The notes: generated by a model from the sequence alone, not told the origin. DNA of 64,000 bases from JAJDNH01 sp964552395 (GCA_964552395.1 CAZKGM010000004.1:62001-126000), one strand, 5' to 3'; positions 25,505-34,959 are shown, numbered from the stretch's first letter. Translations and numbers: made by a program.

Positions 25505-26708
25505 GCTCACCTCCAACGGTGCGGAGAACGATCGCCTCGCCCTGGCTGAGACCGCCGCAGATGGCGGCCACACCGGTGCCTCCGCCGCGCCGCCGCAGCT
25601 CGTAGGCGAGAGTCATCGCGATGCGGAGGCCGGAGGCGCCGACGGGATGCCCGATGGCGACCGCACCGCCGTTGACGTTGGTGCGCTCGAGCAGGCGCAG
25701 CCACAGCTCCTCGTCCTCGCCGGCGAGGATCCGAGTGCTCACCAGGGGCATGGCGGCGAACGCCTCGTTGATCTCGATCAGGTCGATGTCGCCGAGATCG
25801 AGGCTGCCGCGCTGGAGCGCCTCGCGGATCGCCAAAGCCGGTATCCACGAGATGCCCTCGGGCTCATCCGTCACCGGCGCAGTCGCCACGATCTCGGCAA
25901 TCGGTTCGAGCCTGAGCTCGGCCGCACGCTCGGCGGTCATCACCACGGCCGCAGCACAGCCGTCGTTGAGGCCCGGCGCGTTGCCGGCGGTCGTCGTTGT
26001 CGATCCGAACACCGGCGGCAGCGCCGAGATCTTGGCCAGGGTGGTCGTCGGCCGGGGGAACTCGTCGCGCTCGAAGGTCGAGCTCTTGCGCCGACCCTTG
26101 ACCTCGATCGGCACGATCTCGTCGTCGAAGCGGCCGGCCGCGTCGGCGGCGGCCCACTTGAGGTGCGAACCGAGCGCCCAGCTGTCGAGACGGTGGCGGG
26201 AGATGTCATAGCGGGAGGCTCCGTTGGATGCGTCTACCGCGACCGAGCTGTAGCCGCGGTACTCGATGGGGAAGATGGGGTCGACCAGCTCGGCGGCGCC
26301 CACCCGCACGCCGCCGCGGAGGCCGTGAGCGACGTGCGGGGTGCGGCTCATGCTCTCGACACCGACGACAAGGGCACACGAGATCTCGCCCAGCCGCATC
26401 CCCCACAACGCCGTCCGCAGGGCGGTCAGCGGCGAGCAGCAGGCGGTGTCGAAGGTGGTGGCGAAGCCGCCGATCCCGAGACGGAGAGCGATCTGCCTTC
26501 CGTTCACCGAGCCCGTTTCAAACGAGGCTTGGATGCAGTTTCCGACGAAGACCTGCTCCACCTCGGGCGACAGGTCGCGGCCGGGCTGGTTGAGGGCGGC
26601 GCCGGCGACCTGGACGGCGAGCTCGACCGGGTCGAGGCCGGACAGCGAGCCCAGGTACTTGCCGAACGGTGATCGTTTGGCGGCTACGAGGACGAACGAT
26701 GAGGACAT
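25497..26708 (-). CDS. fadI: Acetyl-CoA acyltransferase (thiolase)
   Basis: 403-aa thiolase, first gene of the operon with the multifunctional enzyme; it cleaves 3-ketoacyl-CoA. Nucleophile Cys lies in FDTACCSPLTAL near residue 89; the His of NEAFAAM, the His of GGAVAIGHPVGASG and the second Cys of AICGGLSQGEA complete the active site (CGG-SQG rather than the usual CxGGG). FadA-type and FadI-type are not distinguished with certainty. GGGGGAAGG precedes the ATG at 26708. A FadR-like palindrome lies 33 bases upstream. Confidence 0.92.
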   Translation of the reverse strand: MSSSFVLVAAKRSPFGKYLGSLSGLDPVELAVQVAGAALNQPGRDLSPEVEQVFVGNCIQASFETGSVNGRQIALRLGIGGFATTFDTACCSPLTALRTALWGMRLGEISCALVVGVESMSRTPHVAHGLRGGVRVGAAELVDPIFPIEYRGYSSVAVDASNGASRYDISRHRLDSWALGSHLKWAAADAAGRFDDEIVPIEVKGRRKSSTFERDEFPRPTTTLAKISALPPVFGSTTTTAGNAPGLNDGCAAAVVMTAERAAELRLEPIAEIVATAPVTDEPEGISWIPALAIREALQRGSLDLGDIDLIEINEAFAAMPLVSTRILAGEDEELWLRLLERTNVNGGAVAIGHPVGASGLRIAMTLAYELRRRGGGTGVAAICGGLSQGEAIVLRTVGGEHA

Positions 26709-26740
26709 GACACCTTCCCCCGGGTCGGCTGCAGAGGGTC

Positions 26741-26758
26741 TGAATGAGGGCTCATTCA
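26741..26758 (-). promoter_or_regulatory. FadR-type operator upstream of the fad operon
   Basis: Perfect palindrome TGAATGAG-GG-CTCATTCA. It fits the pattern TGAATGA-N4-TCATTCA known for the TetR-family FadR (YsiA) of Bacillus and relatives, which represses beta-oxidation genes until long-chain acyl-CoA binds. The position, just before fadI-fadJ, agrees. No FadR gene lies in the window. Confidence 0.7.
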
Positions 26759-26884
26759 ATACACGTCATCGATGATCCCGCCCCGCGGTGGGTGATGTCA
26801 AGCGGAGGGACCCTGACCGCCCACCCATCCGAGAAGATCAAAGAGAGAGGATAGCCCCTCGTCCACTCGGCCAACCCAGCGGGC

Positions 26885-27015
26885 GCGTGCTCCGAAGGAT
26901 GTCGCGCACGGCGGCACGTGCCATCTCGCTTTCCGAAGGTCCACCGTCGCCGGAGGCGCGAGACGTCTGGGCGCGGGAGCGCCCAGACCGGCCGCCAGAG
27001 CTCCAGAGAACGCCC
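26885..27015 (-). repeat. Dispersed hairpin repeat, copy C (inverted)
   Basis: Read on the minus strand: TCTGGCGGCCG, a perfect 10-bp hairpin (stem GTCTGGGCGC; 26965-26988), GTCTCGCG, CCTCCGGCGACGGT, a spacer, then GCGCGACATCCTTCGGAGCACGCG. The order is as in copies A and B, with a third distinct but fully paired stem. Outer boundaries are approximate. Confidence 0.65.
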
Positions 27016-27042
27016 CACCACCCCCGAGCCCCTCAGAACTCC

Positions 27043-29649
27043 CTACACTCCTACCCTCACCAACGTCACCAGCGGCCCATCCAGGGCGTCGGGGGCTGCG
27101 AGGTCGACGATTCCCGCTGCGCACCAGAGGTTCTCCTCCCCCGGGTCGTGGAGGACCTGGGTGACCTCCCAGCGGAGGTGGCCCGCGGGAATGATGTTCG
27201 TGGCGTCGGCGAGGCGGGCCCGGGCGTCGAAGACGATCTTGCCGTGGCGCTCCAGGAACGGCCGCAGGGCGGCTTCGAGACGCTCCGGGGTCCACGGGCC
27301 TTCGGGGTCTCCAGGGTCGGAACGGACCGCCGTGCCAGCGGCCTCCCAGTCGCTCGCGGCCAGGGCTCGAACCAGGCCGTGCAGCTCGGCCCGCACGCGG
27401 GCCGCGAACACCTTCGGGTCTGCGGTCAGCTCGGCGAGCGCGAGGTCGCGGTGGGCGGCGCGGGAGTCCCCGTGATGCTCGATCCGCACCTCCGGGTGGA
27501 GCAGGCTTTCCCACTCCTCGAGCAGCGAGGTGTCGACGTTCTCGAGCATCGACCGCAGGTAGCTCACGACGTCGAGCAGGTCGTCGGTGCGGGCCCAGGT
27601 CGGCACGCTCTGGACCAGGGTCTTGTACAGCTGGTTGACGTAGCGGAGGAGCACGCCTTCGGAGCGCTGCAGACCGTACAGCCCGATGTAGTCCGCGAAG
27701 CTCCAGTAGCCCTCGTACATCTCGCGCCCGATCGACTTCGGGTGGATTGCCTCGGCCCGGATCCATCGGTGAACCTGCCGAAAGTCGGCGAACGACGACT
27801 CGATGAGCTCGAGGTTTGGCTGCGGGTAGGTGACCTCGTCGAGGCGGGCAACCCGCTCCTCGTAACTGGCACCCTCCGCCTTGAGGCGGGCCAGCAGCTC
27901 CTCCTTGGCGCGGTTCAGCTGGCTTCTTAGGACGACGTCGGGATCTTCGAGGATGGCTTCGACGAAGGTGATGACGTCGAGGGCGTAGGTTTCGGACGAC
28001 GGGTCGAGGAGGGCGATCGCTTCGACCAGGTACACGGAGAGGGCGTGGAACAGCGAGAAGTCCCACTGCAGCTTCTCGTTGACCACCACCCACCGATAGT
28101 CGGTGGCAGCGTCCTTGACCGTCTCGATGATGCCGGCCCGGTGCAGTGAGCGCACCAGAGCCGCCGCGTGCGAGATGAGGCGGCTCTTGGTGCCGTCGTC
28201 CTCGTGGCAGCGGCCGATGAGCTCTCGGAGTGAGCCGAAGTTCCGCAGGCCGGGGTCGTTGGCCTCGGCGTCGCGTTGCAGGAGCTGGACGATCATGCCC
28301 TGAGTAACCTGGAATCGCGACCTCAGAGTCTCCGGAGGCTGGGAGATGAGCTTGTCGAACGTCTCGCGGCTCCAGCTCACCTCGCCCTTGGCCGGTTGCT
28401 TGCGCCGTGACTTGTTGCGTTTCCCGTTGCCGGCCCGCCGATCGGCCTGCCGCTGCTCGATCACGTGCTCGGGCGCCTGGGCCGCCACGCTGCCGCGGTC
28501 GTCGAACCCTTTGCGCCCGGCCCGGCCGGCGATCTGCTTGAAGTCACGAACCCGCAGGACGCGAACCTGGCGCCCGTCGAACTTGGCGAGACGCGTGAAC
28601 AGCACAGTTCGGATCGGGATATTGACGCCGACGCCGAGGGTGTCCGTGCCGGAGACCACCTTGAGCAGTCCCTGCTGGGCCAGCTGCTCGACGAGGAGCC
28701 GGTATTTGGGCAGCAGACCTGCGTGGTGGACCCCGATCCCAAACGACAGGAAGCGTCGCATCTCGCGTCCGTACGGCGTGTCGAACCGGAATCCGCCGAC
28801 CGCCTCACGGAGCCGCATGCGCTCCTCGCGACTCGTCAGCTGCATGCTGGTGAGCTTCTGAGCGAGCTCGGCGCAGTCGCGGCGGGTGAAGTTGACGACG
28901 TAGATCGGAGCCTTCTGCCCCGTCACCAGCTCCTCGATCGTCTCGTGGATCGGCGCCTCGCGGTACTCCCAGTCGAGTGGCACGGGGCGGTCGTCCGAGC
29001 TCACGACCGCCACACGGTGTGCCGTCTGGCGTTCGAGGTGGGCGGCGATACGAGAGGTGTCACCGAGCGTCGCAGACATCAGCAGGAAACGGGTGCGGGG
29101 GAGGAGCAGCAGGGGGATCTGCCAGGCGACGCCGCGGTCGCGGTCGCCGTAGTAGTGGAACTCATCCATCACCACGTATGGTGCGTCGAGAGCCTCTCCC
29201 CGCCGAAGCGCCATGTTGGCGAGGACCTCGGCGGTACAGCAGATCACCCCCGCATCAGGGTTGATGCTGGCATCACCTGTCAGCATGCCCACCGCGTTGG
29301 CGCCGAAAAGGTCGCACAGGCTGAAGAACTTCTCACTCGCCAGCGCCTTGATGGGGGAGGTGTAAAACGAGCGCTTGCCCTCGGCCAGCGCCTGGAAGTG
29401 CACGCCGAGGGCGACCAGCGACTTGCCCGAGCCGGTCGGCGTCTGCAGGATGACGTGCCGGCCGGACATCGCCTCCAGCAGGGCCTCCTCCTGGGCCGGG
29501 TAGAGAGTGAAGCCTTGCTCCGATACCCAGTCGAGGAAGCAGCCCAGAGTCACGTCGGGGTCCGAGCCCGGTGCTGGCAGGTGCGCCGCCAGTGATGTCC
29601 GCGCAACGTCCGCCCTACCGTCAGTCTCGCGTTCTATCGGGTGCTCCAT
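27043..29649 (-). CDS. DExH-box helicase with C-terminal DUF3516 domain
   Basis: 868-aa Ski2-like superfamily 2 helicase. Motifs: Walker A TPTGSGKSLVA (about residue 60), DEFHYYGD motif II, LMSATLGD motif III, GIGVHHAGLLPKY and QIAGRAGRKGFD motif VI. A Lys/Arg-rich insert follows (GKRNKSRRKQPAKG), then about 390 helical residues matching DUF3516, a pairing common in Actinobacteria. Role in RNA or DNA unwinding is unproven. Start ATG 29649 has GGGAGG upstream and a TACACT -10 further up; earlier in-frame Met residues would run into the divergent GGDEF promoter. Confidence 0.9.
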   Translation of the reverse strand: MEHPIERETDGRADVARTSLAAHLPAPGSDPDVTLGCFLDWVSEQGFTLYPAQEEALLEAMSGRHVILQTPTGSGKSLVALGVHFQALAEGKRSFYTSPIKALASEKFFSLCDLFGANAVGMLTGDASINPDAGVICCTAEVLANMALRRGEALDAPYVVMDEFHYYGDRDRGVAWQIPLLLLPRTRFLLMSATLGDTSRIAAHLERQTAHRVAVVSSDDRPVPLDWEYREAPIHETIEELVTGQKAPIYVVNFTRRDCAELAQKLTSMQLTSREERMRLREAVGGFRFDTPYGREMRRFLSFGIGVHHAGLLPKYRLLVEQLAQQGLLKVVSGTDTLGVGVNIPIRTVLFTRLAKFDGRQVRVLRVRDFKQIAGRAGRKGFDDRGSVAAQAPEHVIEQRQADRRAGNGKRNKSRRKQPAKGEVSWSRETFDKLISQPPETLRSRFQVTQGMIVQLLQRDAEANDPGLRNFGSLRELIGRCHEDDGTKSRLISHAAALVRSLHRAGIIETVKDAATDYRWVVVNEKLQWDFSLFHALSVYLVEAIALLDPSSETYALDVITFVEAILEDPDVVLRSQLNRAKEELLARLKAEGASYEERVARLDEVTYPQPNLELIESSFADFRQVHRWIRAEAIHPKSIGREMYEGYWSFADYIGLYGLQRSEGVLLRYVNQLYKTLVQSVPTWARTDDLLDVVSYLRSMLENVDTSLLEEWESLLHPEVRIEHHGDSRAAHRDLALAELTADPKVFAARVRAELHGLVRALAASDWEAAGTAVRSDPGDPEGPWTPERLEAALRPFLERHGKIVFDARARLADATNIIPAGHLRWEVTQVLHDPGEENLWCAAGIVDLAAPDALDGPLVTLVRVGV

Positions 29650-29767
29650 GGTCGATGCTGGCCTCCCGGCGCCGCGCCGAGTGTACGCGAACCGGGGAGT
29701 GACTACCGTCATCGCGGCAGCGGGAGGGTCGCGGTATCCTGCCGTGGGCGACTTGAAAGGGATGGCG

Positions 29768-30970
29768 ATGGAGCGCAGTGCAGGGACCGCGACCCTGTGG
29801 ATTGGCGGGCTGCTGGCTGCGGCAGCGTGGCTGATCGTTCGCCTCGGTGTGCCGGTGTCGTACATGCCGACCGTGCGAGTCCTCCCCGAGCTGCTCGCAG
29901 TACTGGCAGTGGCGCTCGCCCTGCGTTTTCCCCGCAGCCGGCTGGCGGTCACCTCGCTGCTGATCGCCGTAGCCAGCCTCCTTCTCCGTGGACCCCTAGC
30001 GGCGGCCGGGGATGGGCGTCAGGTAGCTCTCGGGATCGCGTTGCTCGCGGTCCTGGTTCCCCTCGATCTGGCCCTTCTCGGGCTGGCGACCGACCAGCGC
30101 CTCGGCTCGTGGCGGGGGCTCGGCCAGGTGATGTTCCTCGTGATGCAGCTCCCACTCGGCGCGGCACTGGTAACCGTCGCCGGGCGGGGGTCAGCGTCGA
30201 TGATCCAGGCGCTCTCCCTCCTCCGTGCCCGGCAGACCGGATGGGCGGTGGTGCTGGTGGCGGGTCTGGTGGTCGCGCTGGCCTACCTGGTCCGTAGGAC
30301 AACGTTCGACGCCGCCCTGCTGTGGGTGCTCGCCCTTTCGTCACGGGCGATTCCAGCTCAGCAAGGCGCTGCGGCTGCGGCGGTGCTGTTGACAGCGGCA
30401 CAGCTGGTGCTCCTCGTGGCTTTCATCGAGGACACCTATCGTCTGGCCTATCACGACGAGCTGACCGGGCTGCCGGGCAAACGCGCGCTGAACGAGGGTC
30501 TGCGCCGGCTGCGGGAGAAGTACGCGGTCGCGATGGTTGACATCGATCGCTTCAAACGCTTCAACGACCGCCACGGCCACGATGCCGGCGACCAGGTGCT
30601 GCGAATGGTCGCCCAGGAGATCGCTCACGTGGGCGCCGGAGGACGGGCCTACCGGTTCGGCGGCGAGGAGTTCGCAGTGCTGTTTCCCGGGACTGCTCCC
30701 GAGGCCGCCATGACCGCCCTCGAGATCGTGCGCGAGACGATTGCCAGGCGGCTGTTCGTGCTGCGCGGGCCGGATCGGCCGAAACGCAAGCCGGAGCAGC
30801 CGGCTCGAGGGAGAGCGCAGGGACCGAAGGTGACCATCACCGTTAGCATCGGGGTTGCCGGCCCGAGCGCACGCAGGACGGCGCCGCGAGAAGTTCTCAA
30901 GGCCGCCGACCGGGCCCTCTACCGCGCCAAGCGCAACGGGCGCAACCGGGTCGTTGCCACCTTGCGCTAG
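29768..30970 (+). CDS. Membrane-bound diguanylate cyclase (GGDEF)
   Basis: 400-aa protein with about seven transmembrane helices in the first 225 residues and a cytoplasmic GGDEF domain (about 232-395). The active-site loop is RFGGEEFAVLF (GGEEF), with DIDRFKRFNDRHGHDAGD substrate and metal motifs, so c-di-GMP synthesis is expected. No RxxD inhibitory site is evident. A basic insert (PDRPKRKPEQPARGRAQG) sits between core strands. Start: ATG 29762 or 29768; the latter has better spacing to AAAGGG. A TATCCT -10 lies just upstream. Its stop is six bases from the convergent dinB stop. Confidence 0.92.
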   Translation: MERSAGTATLWIGGLLAAAAWLIVRLGVPVSYMPTVRVLPELLAVLAVALALRFPRSRLAVTSLLIAVASLLLRGPLAAAGDGRQVALGIALLAVLVPLDLALLGLATDQRLGSWRGLGQVMFLVMQLPLGAALVTVAGRGSASMIQALSLLRARQTGWAVVLVAGLVVALAYLVRRTTFDAALLWVLALSSRAIPAQQGAAAAAVLLTAAQLVLLVAFIEDTYRLAYHDELTGLPGKRALNEGLRRLREKYAVAMVDIDRFKRFNDRHGHDAGDQVLRMVAQEIAHVGAGGRAYRFGGEEFAVLFPGTAPEAAMTALEIVRETIARRLFVLRGPDRPKRKPEQPARGRAQGPKVTITVSIGVAGPSARRTAPREVLKAADRALYRAKRNGRNRVVATLR

Positions 30971-30976
30971 CGCGGG

Positions 30977-32113
30977 TCATTCCGGTTCGAACAGGTCCAG
31001 CTGCTCGACGTTCGCCGGGTACAGGGTCGACGCCGTGATTCCGAGCAAGCGCAGCGGCCGCCGGCCGGCCTCGGTTCGCCCGCTCAGCGCGAGGGCACAC
31101 CGGAGGAGCTCGTCCGCCCTCCAAAGTGGTAGCGGTACGCTCAGCGACCGCGTGACTGTGGTGAAGTCGGCATAGCGGACCTTGAGGGTAACCGTTGCCG
31201 CTGCCAGGTTCCTCTTGCGCAGTCGCGCCGACACCTCGGCGGCCAGGAGCTCGAGCTGCTCGTCGATCTCGCGCCGTCTGCGGAGGTCGTGACGGAACGT
31301 CTCCTCCGCGCCGACGCTCTTGCGAGGCCGGTGTGGCCGCACCGGGCGATCGTCGGTGCCGCGGGCGAAGGCGTACAGTGTCCGTCCGTGGCTGCCAAAG
31401 CGGCCGAGCAGAACATCGAGCGTGAGCGAGCGAAGGTCCGTCACTGTGGAGACGCCGAGCTCTTCCAATGCCTTCGCCGTTGCCGGACCGACGCCGTACA
31501 ACCGGCGTGCCGGCAGCGGGTCGAGGAACGCCTCCACCCGATCGGGCGGCACCACCGTGAGGCCGTCCGGCTTGTTGTGGTCGGAGGCGATCTTGGCGAC
31601 CAGCTTGTTCGGTCCGACACCGACGCTGACGGTCAGCTGTGTCGCCTCGAGGACTCGCCGCCGGATCTCGGTCGCGACGGCCGTGGCGGAACGGCACTTT
31701 CCCAGGTGGTCGGTGACATCGAGGTATGCCTCATCCAGGGACAGCGTTTCGACAAGCGGCGTGATGGTGCGGTAAATCGAGAAGATTCGGTCGGATTCGC
31801 GGCGGTAGAGGGCGAAGTCCGGATGGATGAAGATCGCCCCGGGACAGCGCCGCTGTGCTTCGGCCGCCGGCATGGCCGAGTGGATGCCAAACCGCCGGGC
31901 CTCGTAGCTCGCCGCGGCCACCACGCCGCGGCCGGTCGGGTCGCCACCGACGACGACCGGCCGGCCCGCCAGCGCCGGGTCGTCGCGCATGTGAACCGCA
32001 GCGTAGAAGCAGTCCATGTCGCAGTGCAGGATCCGGCGAACCCCGGCGTACCCTGCCGGACCATCGCGTTCGCCTCCTAGCTGTGAACTCGGCCTCGAGA
32101 CGTCATCGCCCAT
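30977..32113 (-). CDS. dinB: DNA polymerase IV (Y-family translesion polymerase)
   Basis: 378-aa Y-family polymerase for error-prone bypass. Motifs: HCDMDCFYAAVHMRD with catalytic Asp, VVVGGDPTGRGVVAAASYEAR, the SLDEAYLDVTD motif with Asp-Glu, and the helix-hairpin-helix IASDHNKPDGLTVV and LYGVGPATAKALEELG. No beta-clamp motif is obvious beyond the C-terminal QLDLFEPE, which fits the QLxLF clamp-binding consensus. No Shine-Dalgarno precedes the ATG at 32113. It lies 30 bases after the DUF1446 gene, so it may be in that transcript. Confidence 0.94.
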   Translation of the reverse strand: MGDDVSRPSSQLGGERDGPAGYAGVRRILHCDMDCFYAAVHMRDDPALAGRPVVVGGDPTGRGVVAAASYEARRFGIHSAMPAAEAQRRCPGAIFIHPDFALYRRESDRIFSIYRTITPLVETLSLDEAYLDVTDHLGKCRSATAVATEIRRRVLEATQLTVSVGVGPNKLVAKIASDHNKPDGLTVVPPDRVEAFLDPLPARRLYGVGPATAKALEELGVSTVTDLRSLTLDVLLGRFGSHGRTLYAFARGTDDRPVRPHRPRKSVGAEETFRHDLRRRREIDEQLELLAAEVSARLRKRNLAAATVTLKVRYADFTTVTRSLSVPLPLWRADELLRCALALSGRTEAGRRPLRLLGITASTLYPANVEQLDLFEPE

Positions 32114-32143
32114 GGTGTGGTTGAAACGGGTTCGGGTACGCGG

Positions 32144-33514
32144 TCACACTTCCTCCACGCTCACCCGGACCTGCGGTTCGACCACTTCCTTTCGCAGGAG
32201 AGCCGGCCAGTAGGCCACGATCTCCTGCGGCTTCGGACGGCCTCCTGCGAAGCCGGTGATCCCGGGCGGACCGGAGGTGATCAGCGGAGCAAGCTCCATG
32301 CCGAAGCGGGCCGCCTTACGACGGTCGCGGTCGCGTATACCGAGCCGCAGCACCACCTCGGGAGGAGCACAACCGGCCTCGGAGATCCCCGGCATACAGG
32401 CGTCGGCGCCGACGATCTCGACCAGGCGGTCGTCGACACAGACGGGAATGCCGGAGCGCGCCAGCCGCCGCCACACGATGTCGGCGCATAGCCGGGCTTT
32501 CTCAATTGCGCGCGGCCCCGAGATTGTCAGATGCCCGATGGCCTTGTAGCCGTCGTGGTAGGTCGCCGACACCTTGAAGAATGGCGTGCTGGGGCGTCCG
32601 CGGATGGATGTGACACGGACCCGGTCGGGTCCCTCCTGCTCGAGGCGGGCGGTTGTGAAGTCGGCGACGACATCGGGCGTGATGTATTCGTCCGGGCGCC
32701 CCATCTCGTACAGCAACTGCTCGGCCACGGCGTCCACCGTCACCAGGCCGCCCGTACCCGGGTGCTTGGTGACCACGAATGAACCGTCCGGGAGGCACTC
32801 GACGATCGGGTAGCCGATGTCCCAGAGGTCGGGGACCTCCCACCAGCGGGTGAAGTTGCCGCCGGTCGCCTGGGCGCCACACTCGATGATATGGCCTGCG
32901 ATGATGCCGGAGGCCAGCAGATCCCACTGCCCCGGCTGCCAGCCGAACTCGTGCATCAGCGGGCCGAGGGTCAGCGAGGTGTCGGTGATGCGGCCGGCGA
33001 CCACGATGTGAGCGCCCCCGTCGAGAGCCTCCGCCACCGGTCCGGCGCCCAGGTAGGTGTTGGCTGACAGGACCTTGGCGCGGAGCTCGGACAGCGCAAC
33101 GCCCGTCTCCATGTGCTCGAGAGGGTGGCCGTCGGCGAGGATCTCGGGGAGACGCGGCAGGATATCGTCTCCTTCGATGACCCCCACTCGAAGACCGAAA
33201 ACCCCGACCCGTTCGGCGATCTCGCCGATGCGCTCGCGCAACGCCGGCGGGTTCAGCCCGCCGGCGTTGGTGACGACCTTGATGCCGCGGTCCATCAGGA
33301 TCGGCAGCGCCCGCTCGAGGAAGGACAGGAAGTCGGTTGCGTAGCCGCGGCTGGAGTCGCGCAGCTTCTGACGCATCATGATCGACATCGTCACCTCGGC
33401 CAGATAGTCGAGGGTCAGGTAGTCGAGCGGACCGCGTGTCACCATCTCCCAGGGAGTGTCCGGGCTATCTCCCCAAAACCCCTGGCCGTTTCCTATCAGT
33501 ACCCTGTCGCGCAT
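32144..33514 (-). CDS. DUF1446 / AtuA-family protein
   Basis: 456-aa protein of the acyclic terpene utilisation AtuA family (DUF1446). The N-terminal pattern VLIGNGQGFWGDSP, the DYLAEVTMSIM segment, KVVTNAGGLNP and IVVAGRITDTSLTLGPL are family landmarks. In Pseudomonas, atuA is part of the citronellol/geraniol catabolic cluster but its reaction is not settled. No other atu gene is nearby, so the role here is open. GGGGGG precedes the ATG at 33514 and a TACAAT lies at 33530-33535. Confidence 0.85.
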   Translation of the reverse strand: MRDRVLIGNGQGFWGDSPDTPWEMVTRGPLDYLTLDYLAEVTMSIMMRQKLRDSSRGYATDFLSFLERALPILMDRGIKVVTNAGGLNPPALRERIGEIAERVGVFGLRVGVIEGDDILPRLPEILADGHPLEHMETGVALSELRAKVLSANTYLGAGPVAEALDGGAHIVVAGRITDTSLTLGPLMHEFGWQPGQWDLLASGIIAGHIIECGAQATGGNFTRWWEVPDLWDIGYPIVECLPDGSFVVTKHPGTGGLVTVDAVAEQLLYEMGRPDEYITPDVVADFTTARLEQEGPDRVRVTSIRGRPSTPFFKVSATYHDGYKAIGHLTISGPRAIEKARLCADIVWRRLARSGIPVCVDDRLVEIVGADACMPGISEAGCAPPEVVLRLGIRDRDRRKAARFGMELAPLITSGPPGITGFAGGRPKPQEIVAYWPALLRKEVVEPQVRVSVEEV

Positions 33515-33618
33515 GGTCCCCCCGGCTGGATTGTAGCGGAGAAAGTCTAGGAGGTGATCCGAACGTCGGCCGGCGAACGTTGACGGGATGGAAGCGGGCC
33601 TCGGGCTCCCGGCTTCGC

Positions 33619-33624
33619 TACAAT
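33619..33624 (+). promoter_or_regulatory. -10 element of the aminopeptidase gene
   Basis: TACAAT, 18 bases before the ATG and followed by a good Shine-Dalgarno. No clear -35. Confidence 0.4.
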
Positions 33625-33642
33625 CGGCGCCGGGAGGAAGTC

Positions 33643-34953
33643 ATGGACGATCGCGTGTTTCGTGGCGGCAACTACGCAGCCGAGCTGCAGCCTCCGGAAG
33701 CGTACCGGGAACGTCGACGCCGGCTCGCCGAGGCGGTCGGGAGCGGAACGGTCGTGATCTGGGGCGCCGGCGACGAGCGCGGGTACGGCGACGTCGGCAC
33801 GTTCCACCAGGATCCGAGCTTCTTCTATCTCACAGGAGTAGAGCTGCCCAACGCCGTGCTCGTGCTACGGCCGGCCGAGGAGTACGAGGCGCTTTTTCTG
33901 CCGGCGCGCAGGGAGGCCCTCGAGCGGTGGACGGGACCCAAGTGGGGCCCGGGAGAGGAGGCCGCTCGGGCGCTGGGCTTCGACCGTGTGCTGGCCGTGC
34001 AGGACACGGAGATCGAGGTCGAGGCCCGCCGCCGGCCGGTGGAGGGGTTCGAGGGGCTCTTGCAAGGTTGGCTTTCAGAAACCGGCGGTGAGCTGTGGAC
34101 GATGCTGTCGCCGGTGGCGACCTCATCCGAGCTGCCGCCGACCCACCGCTTCATCGCCGGGCTGCGGGAGAGGCTCCCCTCGTTCGCCGTGCGCGATGTC
34201 TCAGAACACGTTCACCGGCTGCGGCTGGTCAAGGACGCTGGCGAGATTGCGCTGATGCGGAAGGCAATCGCGGCGACCATGGCGGGGCAGCGGGCAGCCG
34301 CTCGGCGGCTCGCACCTGGAGTAACGGAGAAGGCCGTGGAGGGGGCGGTGTTCGCGGCGTTCGCCGACGCCGGCGCCGAGGGCCTGGCCTTTCCTTCGAT
34401 CGTGGGAAGCGGGTTCAACGGAACGGTTCTGCACTACGACCAGAACGTCGGCACCTGCGCCGAGGGCGAGCTCGTCGTGGTGGACATCGGCGCCCGCTAC
34501 GGCTACTACTGCGGCGACCTGACCCGCACCTACCCGGTGAGCGGCGTCTTCAGCGACCGCCAGCGGGCGGTGTACGAGCTGGTCTTGGCCGCCCATGACG
34601 CCGTCGCTGCCGTGATCCGCCCGGGGATCACGATTGCGGACCTGCGCAAGATCGCCTACGACACCATGAACGGCTCCGATCTGCGCGATGCCGACGGCAA
34701 GCCGCTCGGTCGCTACTTCATCCACGGGCTCGGCCACTTTCTCGGTCTGGAGGCGCATGATTCCGGAGGTGAGGCTCCAGAGCTCGAGCCGGGGATGGTG
34801 ATCACGAACGAGCCTGGGATCTACATACCTCAGGAGGGGCTCGGGGTGCGCATCGAGAACGACTTCCTGGTTACCGCCGACGGCGCCGAGAACCTCTCGG
34901 GCCGGCTGCCGACCGCCGCCGACGAGATCGAGGCCCTGATGAAGGCCGGCTGA
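33643..34953 (+). CDS. pepP: Xaa-Pro aminopeptidase (M24B)
   Basis: 436-aa proline-specific aminopeptidase with an AMP_N domain (about 10-150: YRERRRRLAEAVGSGTVVIWGAGDE is cut by the family pattern, DPSFFYLTGVE) and an M24 catalytic domain. Metal ligands: Asp in VVDIGARYG, Asp in YCGDLTRT, His in IHGLGHFLGLE, Glu in TNEPGIYI and Glu in RIENDFLV. GGGAGG lies six bases before the ATG. Second M24 enzyme in the window besides the one at 4 kb; this one carries the AMP_N type N-terminus. Stop is six bases from the convergent DUF2063 stop. Confidence 0.93.
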   Translation: MDDRVFRGGNYAAELQPPEAYRERRRRLAEAVGSGTVVIWGAGDERGYGDVGTFHQDPSFFYLTGVELPNAVLVLRPAEEYEALFLPARREALERWTGPKWGPGEEAARALGFDRVLAVQDTEIEVEARRRPVEGFEGLLQGWLSETGGELWTMLSPVATSSELPPTHRFIAGLRERLPSFAVRDVSEHVHRLRLVKDAGEIALMRKAIAATMAGQRAAARRLAPGVTEKAVEGAVFAAFADAGAEGLAFPSIVGSGFNGTVLHYDQNVGTCAEGELVVVDIGARYGYYCGDLTRTYPVSGVFSDRQRAVYELVLAAHDAVAAVIRPGITIADLRKIAYDTMNGSDLRDADGKPLGRYFIHGLGHFLGLEAHDSGGEAPELEPGMVITNEPGIYIPQEGLGVRIENDFLVTADGAENLSGRLPTAADEIEALMKAG

Positions 34954-34959
34954 TCCTGG

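Larger units (their letters stand above)
26709..27042. other. Gap with FadR-like operator and repeat copy C
   Basis: No gene is supported. It holds the operator at 26741-26758 and the inverted third copy of the dispersed hairpin repeat, at about 26885-27015. The stretch 26759-26884 shows nothing I recognise. Confidence 0.6.

Noticed and set aside
24864..26672. 602-codon frame opposite the fad operon
   Set aside because: Runs across both fad genes on the other strand; low-complexity translation and no ribosome binding site.
31289..32080. Long open frame opposite dinB
   Set aside because: Antisense shadow; no start signal and no family pattern.
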